Source of the DNA: Bacteroidota bacterium | GTDB taxonomy: Bacteria > Bacteroidota > Bacteroidia > Bacteroidales > Bacteroidaceae | Direction: 5' to 3' | Assembly (NCBI GenBank): GCA_023458215.1 | Contig: JAEXAJ010000216.1 | Span: forward strand, 1 to 28,080 | DNA length: 28,080 nucleotides | Shown: positions 1 through 8,071 of the stretch, one piece after another | Layout of the letters: each line of letters begins with the position of its first letter | Numbering within the stretch: position 1 is the first letter of the stretch | Program-made: the position numbers and the translations under genes | Notes under the pieces: generated by a model | Database searches by the model: none | What the model saw: the letters and a program-made list of their open reading frames with translations, nothing else | Told to the model about the DNA's origin: nothing

Positions 1-175
1 ACAGTTTAGAGGAGTAAGAGATAAAGCGTTCTTCTTGTACAGATTGACTAAATTATATGCATAAAAAAGAAAGCCCTCAGATTCTTACGTTGATCCGTTA
101 TGATCCTATTTATCTCATGGAATAGTGATATAATAAAAAAACGAGTAAGCTCTCACGAACCCCTCGCCACTGTAA

Positions 176-199
176 GAAAAGCCTTAAGGCTTTTCTTTT
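176..199. terminator. Palindromic hairpin, likely terminator
   Basis: GAAAAGCC-TTAA-GGCTTTTC is a perfect 20-bp palindrome followed on the + strand by TTTTA. On the minus strand it is followed by the shorter TTAC. It could end leftward RNA from the 436-466 promoter, although the U-run is better in the rightward direction. Confidence 0.5.
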
Positions 200-435
200 A
201 AACTGCATCAAATTTGTTACCTAAAAATCAATCTTTCTCTTTACCTCTAAAGAAAACAAACTTCAATTACCTTACCTGAAAACTCAAAAATCTTAATTTT
301 ACCTTTACCTAATTACCTAAAATTTTAATCCAAATAATAATCTTATGAAAAATGTTTCAATCTTTCTTTTACCTATTACAACTAATTACCTTATTTGACT
401 GAAAACTTTTGTTGTGCAATTTCCCAACTGCTCTG

Positions 436-466
436 CAAAGGTAAAAGGTTTTTCTGTGTTCGCAAA
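436..466 (-). promoter_or_regulatory. Bacteroides-type promoter, leftward
   Basis: On the minus strand the -7 element is TACCTTTG (436-443) and the -33 element is TTTG (463-466), separated by exactly 19 bp. This is the full TTTG-N19-TAnnTTTG consensus of the Bacteroides primary sigma factor. Transcription would start near 431 and run left, away from the peroxidase gene, whose 3' end is at 548. Confidence 0.7.
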
Positions 467-547
467 CGTTTAGACTGTTTTTCGTATGTTTTATAACATA
501 GTTTTAGATTAAAAGCGTAAAGTTTACACTTATAAACACTTCGTCGG

Positions 548-1648
548 CTATTCCGAGAGGTAAAGACTATCAGTCAGCGTCTTCAAGAATGCTACAATAT
601 CCGATTCTTCTTCCGGAGTCAGTCCCAGATTACCTAATTCGTCACGGTTTACGGTGCCAGGATATTCGGCGGGTGGAAATTCGTCGCTGACATCGCGCAC
701 ATTATAGAAATGAACAATCTCTTCAAGAGTTTTGAAATAGCCATTATGTCCGTACGGAGCAGTCAGGGCTATATTGCGCAAAGTAGGGACACGAAATTTA
801 CCATTTTCTTCTTCTTTGCCGACAATCGCTCCCAAACCGAGGTCAAGACTGTCTTTGGTCAGTAGGAAATAACCCGCGGGAACCTGAAAATGGGGATTGT
901 CCGGATTACGGGGAATGCCCAGGTTGTCGTAAGTATGATCTGTAAAGAGTACATGCCGGGCATACTTATCTTTGTCCAGAATATGACATTCCGCACATTT
1001 ACCTTTATCTTTAAATAGTTTCAGCCCTCGTTTTTCAGGTGGTGTGAATTTACTTTTCTTCTTTTGCCAAGCATCATATTTAGACGAAAACGAGTTTATT
1101 GCTTTTGAAGATTGATAAGCGGCTAGAGCATCAGTAATATAAGAATACAGGCTATCCACCTCTGAGGTTTCGCCATATAAGCGTACCAGCTCGGAATAAT
1201 AAGGTGCGCGGCGTATCTTACCTACCACAGTACTGCGATCCGGATTGCCCATTTCTACCGGGTTAAGAAAAGGTTCTCCCGCCTGGTGTTGCAACGATGG
1301 GGAGCGTCCATCCCAAAAGAGTCCTCCGATGTATGTTTCCTCCTCTTCGTCATAATAGAGGGCAGGCACGTACATAGAATAGCACACCGTCATTGAATTG
1401 CGTTGCGAATAAAGTCCTCGAACGGCACCTTCGGATACGATGCGGGCATCACGGTCGGCAAATCCCCGGGAAGTGGTATGGCAAGTTGCGCAAGATTGTC
1501 CTGCCGGTTCGGATAAAAGTTCATCTTCGAAAATCAGTTTACCCAACGCTTCTTTTTGAGATTGTATGGAGGTGCGGGAGGTGCAAGAAAGCATCCCTAG
1601 AACAAGTCCGCTACAAAATAACAGATTGTAAAAAGCCAGGTGTTTCAT
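548..1648 (-). CDS. Di-heme cytochrome c peroxidase (CCP/MauG family) lipoprotein
   Basis: The 366-residue protein belongs to the bacterial di-heme cytochrome c peroxidase/MauG family, which reduces hydrogen peroxide with electrons from small redox proteins in the periplasm. Two c-type heme motifs are visible, CATCH at residues 53-57 and CAECH at 218-222, as expected for the two-domain family. Residues 112-135 (WDGRSPSLQHQ, NPVEMGN) match its conserved central region. The N-terminus is a hydrophobic signal ending in a lipobox-like MLSC with Cys22, so the protein is probably lipid-anchored. It is transcribed alone from a promoter at 1686-1716. The family assignment is secure; the electron donor and physiological oxidant cannot be read from sequence. 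Confidence 0.9.
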   Translation of the reverse strand: MKHLAFYNLLFCSGLVLGMLSCTSRTSIQSQKEALGKLIFEDELLSEPAGQSCATCHTTSRGFADRDARIVSEGAVRGLYSQRNSMTVCYSMYVPALYYDEEEETYIGGLFWDGRSPSLQHQAGEPFLNPVEMGNPDRSTVVGKIRRAPYYSELVRLYGETSEVDSLYSYITDALAAYQSSKAINSFSSKYDAWQKKKSKFTPPEKRGLKLFKDKGKCAECHILDKDKYARHVLFTDHTYDNLGIPRNPDNPHFQVPAGYFLLTKDSLDLGLGAIVGKEEENGKFRVPTLRNIALTAPYGHNGYFKTLEEIVHFYNVRDVSDEFPPAEYPGTVNRDELGNLGLTPEEESDIVAFLKTLTDSLYLSE

Positions 1649-1685
1649 AAAGTGTCCGTATAATAAAATTTCTTATTGACTTTTA

Positions 1686-1716
1686 CAAAAATAGGTCTTT
1701 TTTCGTACGACACAAA
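1686..1716 (-). promoter_or_regulatory. Promoter of the cytochrome c peroxidase gene
   Basis: The minus-strand -7 element TATTTTTG is at 1686-1693 and the -33 element TTTG at 1713-1716, with a 19-bp spacer. This predicts a start near 1681 and a 5' leader of about 33 nt. A second -7 match (TACATTTG, 1717-1724) has no partner at the right distance. Confidence 0.6.
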
Positions 1717-1726
1717 CAAATGTACT

Positions 1727-1767
1727 AAAAAAACAAACCACCGAAGCACCGCGGCACTTCGATGGTT
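1727..1767 (-). terminator. Terminator of the kdgK-eda operon
   Basis: On the minus strand AACCA-x-CGAAG pairs with CTTCG-x-TGGTT around a GC-rich 10-nt loop (arms 1736-1746 and 1757-1767). It is followed by a run of seven T at 1727-1733. It lies 37 bp after the eda stop codon and directly upstream of the peroxidase promoter, so it insulates the two units. Confidence 0.75.
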
Positions 1768-1803
1768 GTCCCCTTTAAACACCTTTAAACAAAATGAATG
1801 TCA

Positions 1804-2472
1804 TTATTTTCTTGCTTCTGCGATATATGCTAAAGCTTCTTTGCATTTTTCCGTAACGTATGTCCAATCTTCGGCGGCCACTTTATCATTCGGGAAGAGT
1901 TTGGAGCCCATGCCCACGCAAAATACACCTGCTTTGATCCAAGAAGTCAAGTTCTCCTGAGTAGGCTCTACGCCTCCGGTTACCATTAGTTTTGACCAAG
2001 GCATCGGAGCCAGCAAACCTTTTACCAATTTTGCACCCAATACGTCACCGGGGAAGATTTTGCAAAGATCACATCCTACTTCCTGAGCGAATCCTACTTC
2101 TGAAACGCTTCCGCAACCCGGAGTGTAAGCTACCAGACGGCGGTTGCAAATCTTAGCGATTTCAGGGTTGAATAACGGACCCACCACGAAGCAAGCACCG
2201 ATTTGTAAATACAGCGCTGCTGTTGCAGGATCAACAATAGACCCCACGCCCATTGCCATCTCAGGGCATTCCTTTGCCGCATATTTCACTACTTCGGCAA
2301 ATACCTCATGAGCAAAGTCGCCACGGTTAGTAAATTCGAATGCACGAACCCCACCTTCATAACAAGCCTTTACTACTTTCTTTGCCACCTCTGCATCTTT
2401 ATGGTAGAATACAGGAACCATACCTGTTGAACCAATCTTGCTCAACACAGCTATTTTGTCAAAACGAGCCAT
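1804..2472 (-). CDS. eda: KDPG aldolase (2-dehydro-3-deoxyphosphogluconate / 4-hydroxy-2-oxoglutarate aldolase)
   Basis: This 222-residue class I aldolase cleaves 2-keto-3-deoxy-6-phosphogluconate to pyruvate and glyceraldehyde 3-phosphate, the last step of hexuronate and Entner-Doudoroff catabolism. The Schiff-base lysine is Lys138 in CKIFPGD, and Glu46 and Arg50 in FEFTNRG match the family's active-site positions. Length is normal for the family. It follows kdgK on the same strand, separated by 133 bp that are mostly an inverted repeat (2501-2600), and a terminator closes the unit. With kdgK upstream and uxaA across the divergent promoter, its job here is the end of galacturonate/glucuronate breakdown. 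Confidence 0.93.
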   Translation of the reverse strand: MARFDKIAVLSKIGSTGMVPVFYHKDAEVAKKVVKACYEGGVRAFEFTNRGDFAHEVFAEVVKYAAKECPEMAMGVGSIVDPATAALYLQIGACFVVGPLFNPEIAKICNRRLVAYTPGCGSVSEVGFAQEVGCDLCKIFPGDVLGAKLVKGLLAPMPWSKLMVTGGVEPTQENLTSWIKAGVFCVGMGSKLFPNDKVAAEDWTYVTEKCKEALAYIAEARK

Positions 2473-2500
2473 TTTTCTCCAATTATTAAGTTTATATTTA

Positions 2501-2600
2501 AGTTATAAGTTATTAGTTATAAGTTATTTGTTTATAATAGCGATGCGCTATCCGAAGGGAAAATCATAAGCAAATAACTAATAACTTATAACTCATAACT
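2501..2600. repeat. Inverted repeat of AAGTTATTAGTT type (copy 1)
   Basis: The left arm 2501-2530 and right arm 2571-2600 are built from reiterated AGTTATAAGTTAT/AGTTATTAGTTAT units and are roughly reverse complementary, closing with TTTG and CAAA next to a 40-nt core. The core (2531-2570) contains a small ATAGC...GCTAT hairpin. It fills the kdgK-eda gap. Related structures occur at 6464-6564 and 7930-8034. Confidence 0.8.
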
Positions 2601-2605
2601 CTTTC

Positions 2606-3637
2606 TCATCGTTGTACGCGACCGCTTGCGTCACCACCTGCCAATGCTTCTACCTCTTCTACAGAAACCAAGTTGAAGTCTCCATTGATAGTGTGTTTCA
2701 AGGCTGAAGCAGCTACGGCAAATTCAAGGGCGGCAGCTTGGTTGGGCTTGGTTAGCAATCCGTGGATGATGCCGCCTGAGAAAGAGTCACCACCACCTAC
2801 GCGGTCAATGATCGGGTCGATATCATAACGTTTGGATTGGTAGAACTCTTCGCCGTTGTAGATCATTGCCTTCCAGCCGTTGTGGGTAGCCGAGAATGAT
2901 TCGCGCAACGTGGAGATTACATATTTAAAGCCAAATTCTTTAGCCATCGCTTTGAAAATTCCTTTGTAGCCTTCGGCGTCGGTTTTGCCACCTTCTACAT
3001 CTGCATCGGGCTTGAAGCCTAAGCAGAGCTCTGCATCTTCTTCGTTACCGATACAAACATCGACGTACTGCATCAGAGGTTTCATGATGGATTGGGCCTT
3101 TTCTTTCGTCCAAAGTTTCTTTCGGAAGTTGAGGTCTACAGAAACCGTTACACCGTGACGTTTGGCAGCTTCGCAAGCCAGACGGGTCAGTTCGGCAGCT
3201 TTGTCGGAGATGGCAGGGGTGATGCCTGACCAATGGAACCAGTCGGCACCTTGCATGATAGCGTCGAAATCAAAATCAGCAGGTTCGGCTTCGGCGATGG
3301 AAGAATGTGCACGGTCGTAAATCACTTTGCTGGGACGCATAGAAGCACCGGTTTCAAGATAGTAGATACCTACACGGTCACCACCGCGAGCGATAAAGTC
3401 TGTTTGCACGCCGTACTTGCGCAGTGCGTTCACCGCAGACTGGCCAATCTCGTGTTTCGGCAACTTGGTTACAAAATAAGCGTCATGTCCGTAGTTGGCA
3501 CAGCTCACTGCTACGTTAGCCTCGCCACCCCCATACACTACATCAAAAGAGTCGGATTGTACAAAACGAGTGTTCCCCGGAGTAGACAATCTCAGCATGA
3601 TTTCACCTAATGTAACAACTTTCTTTCCCATAATCAT
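2606..3637 (-). CDS. kdgK: 2-keto-3-deoxygluconate kinase (PfkB family)
   Basis: This 343-residue PfkB/ribokinase-family sugar kinase phosphorylates 2-keto-3-deoxygluconate to KDPG. The N-terminal family signature GGGEANVAVSCANYG begins near residue 37, and the C-terminal signature DRVGGGDSFSGG contains the catalytic base Asp284. The specific substrate is inferred from the neighbours, since eda follows and the uxaA operon is divergent; PfkB kinases are hard to assign by motif alone. Translation may start at the first ATG (3637) or at the third codon (3631). Its promoter overlaps operator 1, so the adjacent LacI-type protein probably represses it. Confidence 0.9.
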   Translation of the reverse strand: MIMGKKVVTLGEIMLRLSTPGNTRFVQSDSFDVVYGGGEANVAVSCANYGHDAYFVTKLPKHEIGQSAVNALRKYGVQTDFIARGGDRVGIYYLETGASMRPSKVIYDRAHSSIAEAEPADFDFDAIMQGADWFHWSGITPAISDKAAELTRLACEAAKRHGVTVSVDLNFRKKLWTKEKAQSIMKPLMQYVDVCIGNEEDAELCLGFKPDADVEGGKTDAEGYKGIFKAMAKEFGFKYVISTLRESFSATHNGWKAMIYNGEEFYQSKRYDIDPIIDRVGGGDSFSGGIIHGLLTKPNQAAALEFAVAASALKHTINGDFNLVSVEEVEALAGGDASGRVQR

Positions 3638-3764
3638 TCTATTTTTATTAAATATCTAATTTATTTGTTTCCTTTCAATTTATCATATTAGTGTGTAAAA
3701 ACAAGATAAAGTATTGATTATATGTAAACTAAATCATGTTTTAATAGAACTTATACAAGCTCCG

Positions 3765-3776
3765 TGTGCGGGCACA
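3765..3776. promoter_or_regulatory. Operator 1, LacI-type palindrome
   Basis: TGTGC-GG-GCACA is a perfect 5-bp inverted repeat with a 2-bp centre, as expected for a LacI-family dimer. It overlaps the -7 element and predicted start site of kdgK. The same motif recurs at 3847-3858. Confidence 0.7.
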
Positions 3777-3803
3777 AAGATACAACAATTTTTGAAATAC
3801 AAA
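3775..3803 (-). promoter_or_regulatory. Promoter of kdgK-eda
   Basis: The minus-strand -7 element TATCTTTG (3775-3782) matches the Bacteroides consensus. A -33-like TTTG is at 3800-3803, with a slightly short 17-bp spacer. The start would fall near 3770, inside operator 1, leaving a leader of about 130 nt. Confidence 0.55.
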
Positions 3804-3820
3804 AAATTATCATATATTTG
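3791..3820 (+). promoter_or_regulatory. Promoter of lacI-uxaA-transporter operon
   Basis: The + strand -33-like TTTG is at 3791-3794 and the -7 element TATATTTG at 3813-3820, with an 18-bp spacer. The predicted start is near 3826. It overlaps the divergent kdgK promoter (3775-3803), so the two are likely to compete or to be controlled together. Confidence 0.55.
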
Positions 3821-3846
3821 TGTCGAAAATATTAAGATTATTATTG

Positions 3847-3858
3847 TGTGCGAGCACA
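3847..3858. promoter_or_regulatory. Operator 2, LacI-type palindrome
   Basis: TGTGC-GA-GCACA lies about 20 nt downstream of the predicted start of the regulator's own transcript. It shares a 14-bp GTGTGCGRGCACAA core with operator 1. The centres are 82 bp apart, close to eight helical turns, which would allow one tetramer to loop both promoters. Confidence 0.7.
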
Positions 3859-3877
3859 AGTAGTAAAAGATAACCCC

Positions 3878-4957
3878 ATGTCAGAAAGAATTAGAATAAA
3901 AGACATCGCTAAAATGGCAGATGTATCGGTGGGAACCGTTGATCGTGTAATCCATGGACGTAGCGGCGTATCTGAGTCCAGCCGAAAGCGCGTAGAAGAA
4001 ATCTTAAAGCAACTGGACTATCAGCCCAACATGTATGCCAGCGCTCTGGCTTCTAACAAGAAGTATGCATTTGCCTGCCTGCTGCCTATGCACCAGAAAG
4101 GGGAATATTGGACAGATGTAGAATCAGGCATTCACGAAGCCGTAGAAACTTATTCTGATTTTAACGTGACCGTACAGCTCTCTTATTACGATCCGTATGA
4201 TTACCATTCATTTGCCGAGGCTTCCGGACTGATTCTTGAAAGCGAGCCGGACGGAGTATTGTTCGCCCCTACCGTTCCACAATATACCAAGCCTTTTACG
4301 GACAGCCTGACTGAACGGAATATACCTTATATATATATCGACTCGAACATCAAGGAAGAACCGGCCCTTTCCTTTTTTGGGCAAAACTCCCACCAAAGCG
4401 GATATTTCGCCGCTCGTATGCTGATGTTGCTTGCCGGAGAAGACGCAAAGGAGATTGTTATCTTCCGCAAGATAAACGAAGGCATTGTAGGATCGAACCA
4501 GCAGGAACGACGCGAAATAGGTTTCCGTGAATACATGCAGAAGCATCATCCTGCCTGTCATATTTTGGAACTGGATTTACACGCTAAACGGGATAGTGAG
4601 GACTCGCAAATGTTGGATGACTTCTTCCGTGACCATCCTACTGTAAAGAACGGCATCACTTTCAACTCCAAAGCATACGTGATCGGTGAATATTTGCAGA
4701 AAAAGCAAATAACCGGCTTCAATCTCATGGGTTACGACTTACTGCAACGTAATGTGGACTGCCTGATGCAGGGCAGCATTTCCTTCCTCATCGCCCAACA
4801 ACCTACATTGCAGGGGTTTGACGGTATCAAGGTGTTGTGCGAACATCTCATCTTGAAAAAGGAGATTGCAAGAGAAAACTTCATGCCGATTGATTTGCTG
4901 ACGAAAGAGAATATTGAATTTTATTACAACTCAACTCCTCATTCGCATCATTTATAA
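3878..4957 (+). CDS. LacI-family transcriptional regulator of hexuronate genes
   Basis: The 359-residue protein has a LacI helix-turn-helix at about residues 4-50 (IKDIAKMADVSVGTVDRV, then the hinge region VSESSRKRVEEIL) followed by a periplasmic-binding-protein-like effector domain. I choose ATG 3878 over an in-frame GTG at 3848 because the GTG lies inside operator 2 and would add ten residues before the family's usual start. The gene is 15 bp upstream of uxaA and divergent from kdgK. The two palindromes in its promoter region suggest autoregulation and repression of both arms, probably relieved by a hexuronate or KDG-type intermediate; the effector is inference. Confidence 0.88.
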   Translation: MSERIRIKDIAKMADVSVGTVDRVIHGRSGVSESSRKRVEEILKQLDYQPNMYASALASNKKYAFACLLPMHQKGEYWTDVESGIHEAVETYSDFNVTVQLSYYDPYDYHSFAEASGLILESEPDGVLFAPTVPQYTKPFTDSLTERNIPYIYIDSNIKEEPALSFFGQNSHQSGYFAARMLMLLAGEDAKEIVIFRKINEGIVGSNQQERREIGFREYMQKHHPACHILELDLHAKRDSEDSQMLDDFFRDHPTVKNGITFNSKAYVIGEYLQKKQITGFNLMGYDLLQRNVDCLMQGSISFLIAQQPTLQGFDGIKVLCEHLILKKEIARENFMPIDLLTKENIEFYYNSTPHSHHL

Positions 4958-4972
4958 TTAAACGCCGTGAAA

Positions 4973-6463
4973 ATGGAAACTAAATACTTGAAAATAAATC
5001 CTGCCGATAATGTTGCAGTTGCAATAGTCGCTTTACAGGCAGGAGAAAAGTTAACGATAGACGGAAAGGAAATCACATTAAATGAGGATGTTCCTGCCGG
5101 ACACAAATTTGCCTTGAAGGATTTTGCAGAAGGGGAGGACATTATCAAATACGGCTATCCCATCGGACACGCCCAAATAGCTCGGAAGCAGGGTGATTGG
5201 ATGAACGAAAACAATATTAAAACCAACCTCTCCGGCTTGCTGGAATATACTTACAATCCTGTGAATGCTGATTTGGATATTCCGAAAGAGGATTTGACTT
5301 TTAAAGGTTACCGCCGTAAAAATGGAGACGTAGGCATTCGCAATGAGATTTGGATTATCCCTACCGTAGGTTGTGTGAATGGTATCGTCAACCAGCTTGC
5401 CGAAGGTTTGCGCCGCGAAACAAACGGTAAGGGTGTGGATGCAATTATGGCCTATCCGCACAATTACGGTTGCTCGCAACTGGGTGACGACCACGAGAAT
5501 ACTAAGAAAATTTTGCGTGATATGGTTCTGCACCCTAATGCAGGCGCAGTGCTGGTTGTCGGCTTAGGTTGTGAAAACAATCAGCCGGATGTGTTCCGTG
5601 AATTTCTAGGTGAATATGACCGGGAACGTGTGAAATTTATGGTTACGCAAAAAGTAGGCGACGAGTATGAAGAAGGCATGGAGCTTCTACGTGAACTTTA
5701 TGCTAAAGCAAGCTGGGATCGGCGTGAAGATATTCCGTTGAGTGAGTTACGTGTAGGTCTGAAATGTGGTGGCTCTGATGGTTTCTCGGGTATCACGGCT
5801 AATCCGTTGCTTGGTATGTTCTCCGATTTCTTGATTGCCCAAGGCGGAACAAGCGTATTGACGGAGGTGCCCGAAATGTTTGGCGCAGAAACTATTCTGA
5901 TGAATCGTTGTCATACAAAAGAGTTATTTGATGATACCGTTAGGTTGATTAATGACTTCAAAGAATATTTCCTTTCGCATGGTGAACCGGTCGGCGAAAA
6001 CCCCTCTCCGGGTAACAAAGCCGGTGGTATCTCCACCCTCGAAGATAAAGCATTGGGATGCACCCAAAAATGTGGTAAGAGTTATGTAGAAGGAGTACTT
6101 TCTTATGGTGAACGACTAAAAGTAAAAGGATTGAACCTATTGTCTGCTCCGGGCAACGACTTGGTAGCCGCTACCGCCCTCGCTTCTTGCGGATGCCACA
6201 TCGTACTGTTTACCACAGGACGCGGTACCCCCTTCGGAACGTATGTGCCGACTATGAAGATATCTACCAATTCTACATTGGCAAAGAATAAACCCGGCTG
6301 GATTGACTTCAATGCTGGGGTTATTGTTGAAAACGAACCCATGGAAAAGACCTGCGAACGTTTCATAGATTATGTAGTCAAAGTGGCAAGCGGCGAATTT
6401 GTTAATAATGAGAAGAAAGGATACAAAGAAATAGCAATCTTTAAAACGGGAGTAACTTTATAA
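4973..6463 (+). CDS. uxaA: Altronate dehydratase (UxaA family)
   Basis: The protein is about 496 residues and dehydrates D-altronate to 2-keto-3-deoxygluconate in galacturonate catabolism. An N-terminal SAF domain (about residues 5-75, with the GHKFALKDFAEGEDIIKYG signature) is joined to the large UxaA C-terminal domain from about residue 95 (KNGDVGIRNEIWIIPTVGCV). This full-length two-domain form is typical of UxaA, whereas galactarate dehydratase (GarD) is a related alternative. I prefer ATG 4973 to GTG 4967, two codons upstream. It follows the regulator by 15 bp, so the two are cotranscribed. Oxidoreductase (uxaB-like) and isomerase (uxaC-like) genes are not in the window. Confidence 0.9.
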   Translation: METKYLKINPADNVAVAIVALQAGEKLTIDGKEITLNEDVPAGHKFALKDFAEGEDIIKYGYPIGHAQIARKQGDWMNENNIKTNLSGLLEYTYNPVNADLDIPKEDLTFKGYRRKNGDVGIRNEIWIIPTVGCVNGIVNQLAEGLRRETNGKGVDAIMAYPHNYGCSQLGDDHENTKKILRDMVLHPNAGAVLVVGLGCENNQPDVFREFLGEYDRERVKFMVTQKVGDEYEEGMELLRELYAKASWDRREDIPLSELRVGLKCGGSDGFSGITANPLLGMFSDFLIAQGGTSVLTEVPEMFGAETILMNRCHTKELFDDTVRLINDFKEYFLSHGEPVGENPSPGNKAGGISTLEDKALGCTQKCGKSYVEGVLSYGERLKVKGLNLLSAPGNDLVAATALASCGCHIVLFTTGRGTPFGTYVPTMKISTNSTLAKNKPGWIDFNAGVIVENEPMEKTCERFIDYVVKVASGEFVNNEKKGYKEIAIFKTGVTL

Positions 6464-6564
6464 GTGATTAGTTGTTAGTGATTAGTGATTTGCTTGTAAT
6501 TTTGCTGCGTTTAACCCGAAAGGGCAGACAGCAACAAATCACTAATCACTAATAACTAATCATT
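6464..6564. repeat. Inverted repeat of GTGATTAGTGATT type (copy 2)
   Basis: The left arm 6464-6492 starts directly after the uxaA stop codon and the right arm is 6535-6564. The arms are about 29 bp with a few mismatches and again end in TTTG/CAAA around a 42-nt core containing CCCGAAAGGG. The repeat fills nearly all of the gap before the transporter gene. The hairpin could attenuate or stabilise the mRNA; no U-run follows it. Confidence 0.8.
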
Positions 6565-6575
6565 AATTATCAATT

Positions 6576-7928
6576 ATGTCTTCACTTACAAATACAACTC
6601 AAAGACCCAAAGGAGGCTGGTGGGCACTTAGTCCGCTCATGGTATTTCTTTGTCTTTATCTGGTGACTTCTCTGCTGGTGAATGATTTCTATAAAGTACC
6701 TATCACCGTCGCATTCCTGCTTTCTTCCTGCTATGCGATTGCCATTACACGCGGTCTGAAACTGGAGCAGCGTGTCTATCAATTCTCGGTAGGTGCCAGT
6801 AATAAGAACATCATGCTGATGGTATGGATATTTATCCTTGCCGGTGCTTTTGCCCAAAGCGCCAAACAAATGGGTGCCATCGATGCAACGGTAAACCTTA
6901 CTTTACATGTTCTGCCGGACAACTTATTACTAGCGGGTATCTTCATAGCTGCCTGCTTCATTTCTCTCTCTATCGGAACCAGCGTAGGTACGATTGTTGC
7001 GCTTACTCCCGTAGCCGTAGGCCTTGCCGAAAAGACAGGGATCGACCTTCCTTATATGGTTGCTATTGTAGTGGGCGGTTCGTTCTTTGGAGATAATCTT
7101 TCATTTATATCCGACACTACCATTGCCTCGACCAAAACACAAGATTGTGTAATGCGGGACAAATTCCGGGTGAACTTTATGATTGTAGTACCTGCAGCAA
7201 TCATTGTACTGGGTATTTATATTTTCCAAGGATTATCCATCTCAGCACCCGCACAGGTACAAGCTATTGAATGGATAAAAGTAATTCCCTACCTCATTGT
7301 ATTGGGTACTGCCATCGCAGGCGTCAATGTTATGCTGGTGCTGCTGCTCGGCATTCTCTCAACGGGAATTATCGGAATATGCACCGCCACGGGGATTATC
7401 AGTATCGGTACGGCTCCGGTAGAAAGCGTTGCAGTGAATACCGCTTTCTTCGATTGGTTCGGAGCCATGGGGACAGGCATAACAGGCATGGGCGAACTTA
7501 TTATCATCACCTTGCTGGCAGGCGGTATGCTGGAAACGATCCGTTACAACGGAGGTATAGATTTCATTATTTCCCGCCTTACCCGCCACGTCTCAGGCAA
7601 GCGGGGGGCAGAGTTCAGCATTGCCGCTCTCGTCAGCATTGCCAATCTCTGTACCGCCAACAATACAATAGCCATTATCACTACCGGGCCGATAGCCAAA
7701 GACATCGCACAACGTTTCCACCTGGACCGCCGCAAAACAGCGAGCATTCTGGATACGTTCTCATGTCTCATTCAAGGAATCATTCCCTACGGTGCACAAA
7801 TGCTGATCGCCGCCGGATTAGCTGCTATCTCCCCCCTGAGCATCATCGGGAACTTATATTATCCCTTCTGCATGGGAGTGTGCGCCATATTGGCCATCAT
7901 TATAAGATATCCGAAACGATACTCCTAA
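6576..7928 (+). CDS. NhaC-family Na+/H+ antiporter-like transporter
   Basis: This 450-residue membrane protein has about eleven hydrophobic segments and matches the NhaC/ion-transporter superfamily. The region SIGTSVGTIVALTPVAVGLA followed by GGSFFGDNLSFISDTTIAS is typical of this family. Family members exchange Na+ for H+ or carry organic anions. Its position as third gene of the lacI-uxaA unit suggests that it either imports a hexuronate by sodium coupling or handles the ion load of uronate uptake; the sequence does not choose between these. A long near-perfect inverted repeat follows the stop codon. Confidence 0.8.
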   Translation: MSSLTNTTQRPKGGWWALSPLMVFLCLYLVTSLLVNDFYKVPITVAFLLSSCYAIAITRGLKLEQRVYQFSVGASNKNIMLMVWIFILAGAFAQSAKQMGAIDATVNLTLHVLPDNLLLAGIFIAACFISLSIGTSVGTIVALTPVAVGLAEKTGIDLPYMVAIVVGGSFFGDNLSFISDTTIASTKTQDCVMRDKFRVNFMIVVPAAIIVLGIYIFQGLSISAPAQVQAIEWIKVIPYLIVLGTAIAGVNVMLVLLLGILSTGIIGICTATGIISIGTAPVESVAVNTAFFDWFGAMGTGITGMGELIIITLLAGGMLETIRYNGGIDFIISRLTRHVSGKRGAEFSIAALVSIANLCTANNTIAIITTGPIAKDIAQRFHLDRRKTASILDTFSCLIQGIIPYGAQMLIAAGLAAISPLSIIGNLYYPFCMGVCAILAIIIRYPKRYS

Positions 7929-7929
7929 T

Positions 7930-8034
7930 TTAGTTGTAAGTTATTAGTTATAAGTTATTTGCTGATGCATTCTTGATAAGATGACAGTAATCTTATTGCA
8001 AGCAAATAACTTATAACTAATAACTTATAACTAA
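7930..8034. repeat. Inverted repeat of AAGTTATTAGTT type (copy 3)
   Basis: The 33-bp arms at 7930-7962 and 8002-8034 differ at a single position (a G-U pair in RNA) around a 39-nt core. This is the longest and cleanest member of the family and begins one base after the transporter stop codon. Arm sequences are nearly identical to copy 1 at 2501-2600, but the core differs. Confidence 0.85.
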
Positions 8035-8071
8035 TTTCCCCCTCTCTTCTTTCTTATTCAAAATAAAGTTG

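Larger units (their letters stand above)
1..547. other. Gene-free left edge with AGGUAA-rich leader or ncRNA
   Basis: No convincing protein gene or tRNA is visible. A consensus minus-strand promoter lies at 436-466. The leftward RNA from about position 431 would contain nine AGGUAA motifs (TTACCT on the + strand starting at 217, 241, 267, 272, 299, 305, 313, 369 and 386) before reaching the palindromic hairpin at 176-195. The RNA could be the long 5' leader of a gene left of the window or a free-standing non-coding RNA; the window cannot distinguish these. Positions 1-135 hold nothing I recognise. Confidence 0.5.

Noticed and set aside
52..166. Additional leftward terminators (T-runs at 62-67 and 135-141 on the minus strand)
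   Set aside because: The T-runs are real, but the stems next to them are only 4-5 bp, too weak to call.
3848..3877. GTG start adding ten residues to the LacI-type regulator
   Set aside because: The GTG lies in the operator palindrome and the added residues precede the usual family start; ATG 3878 fits better.
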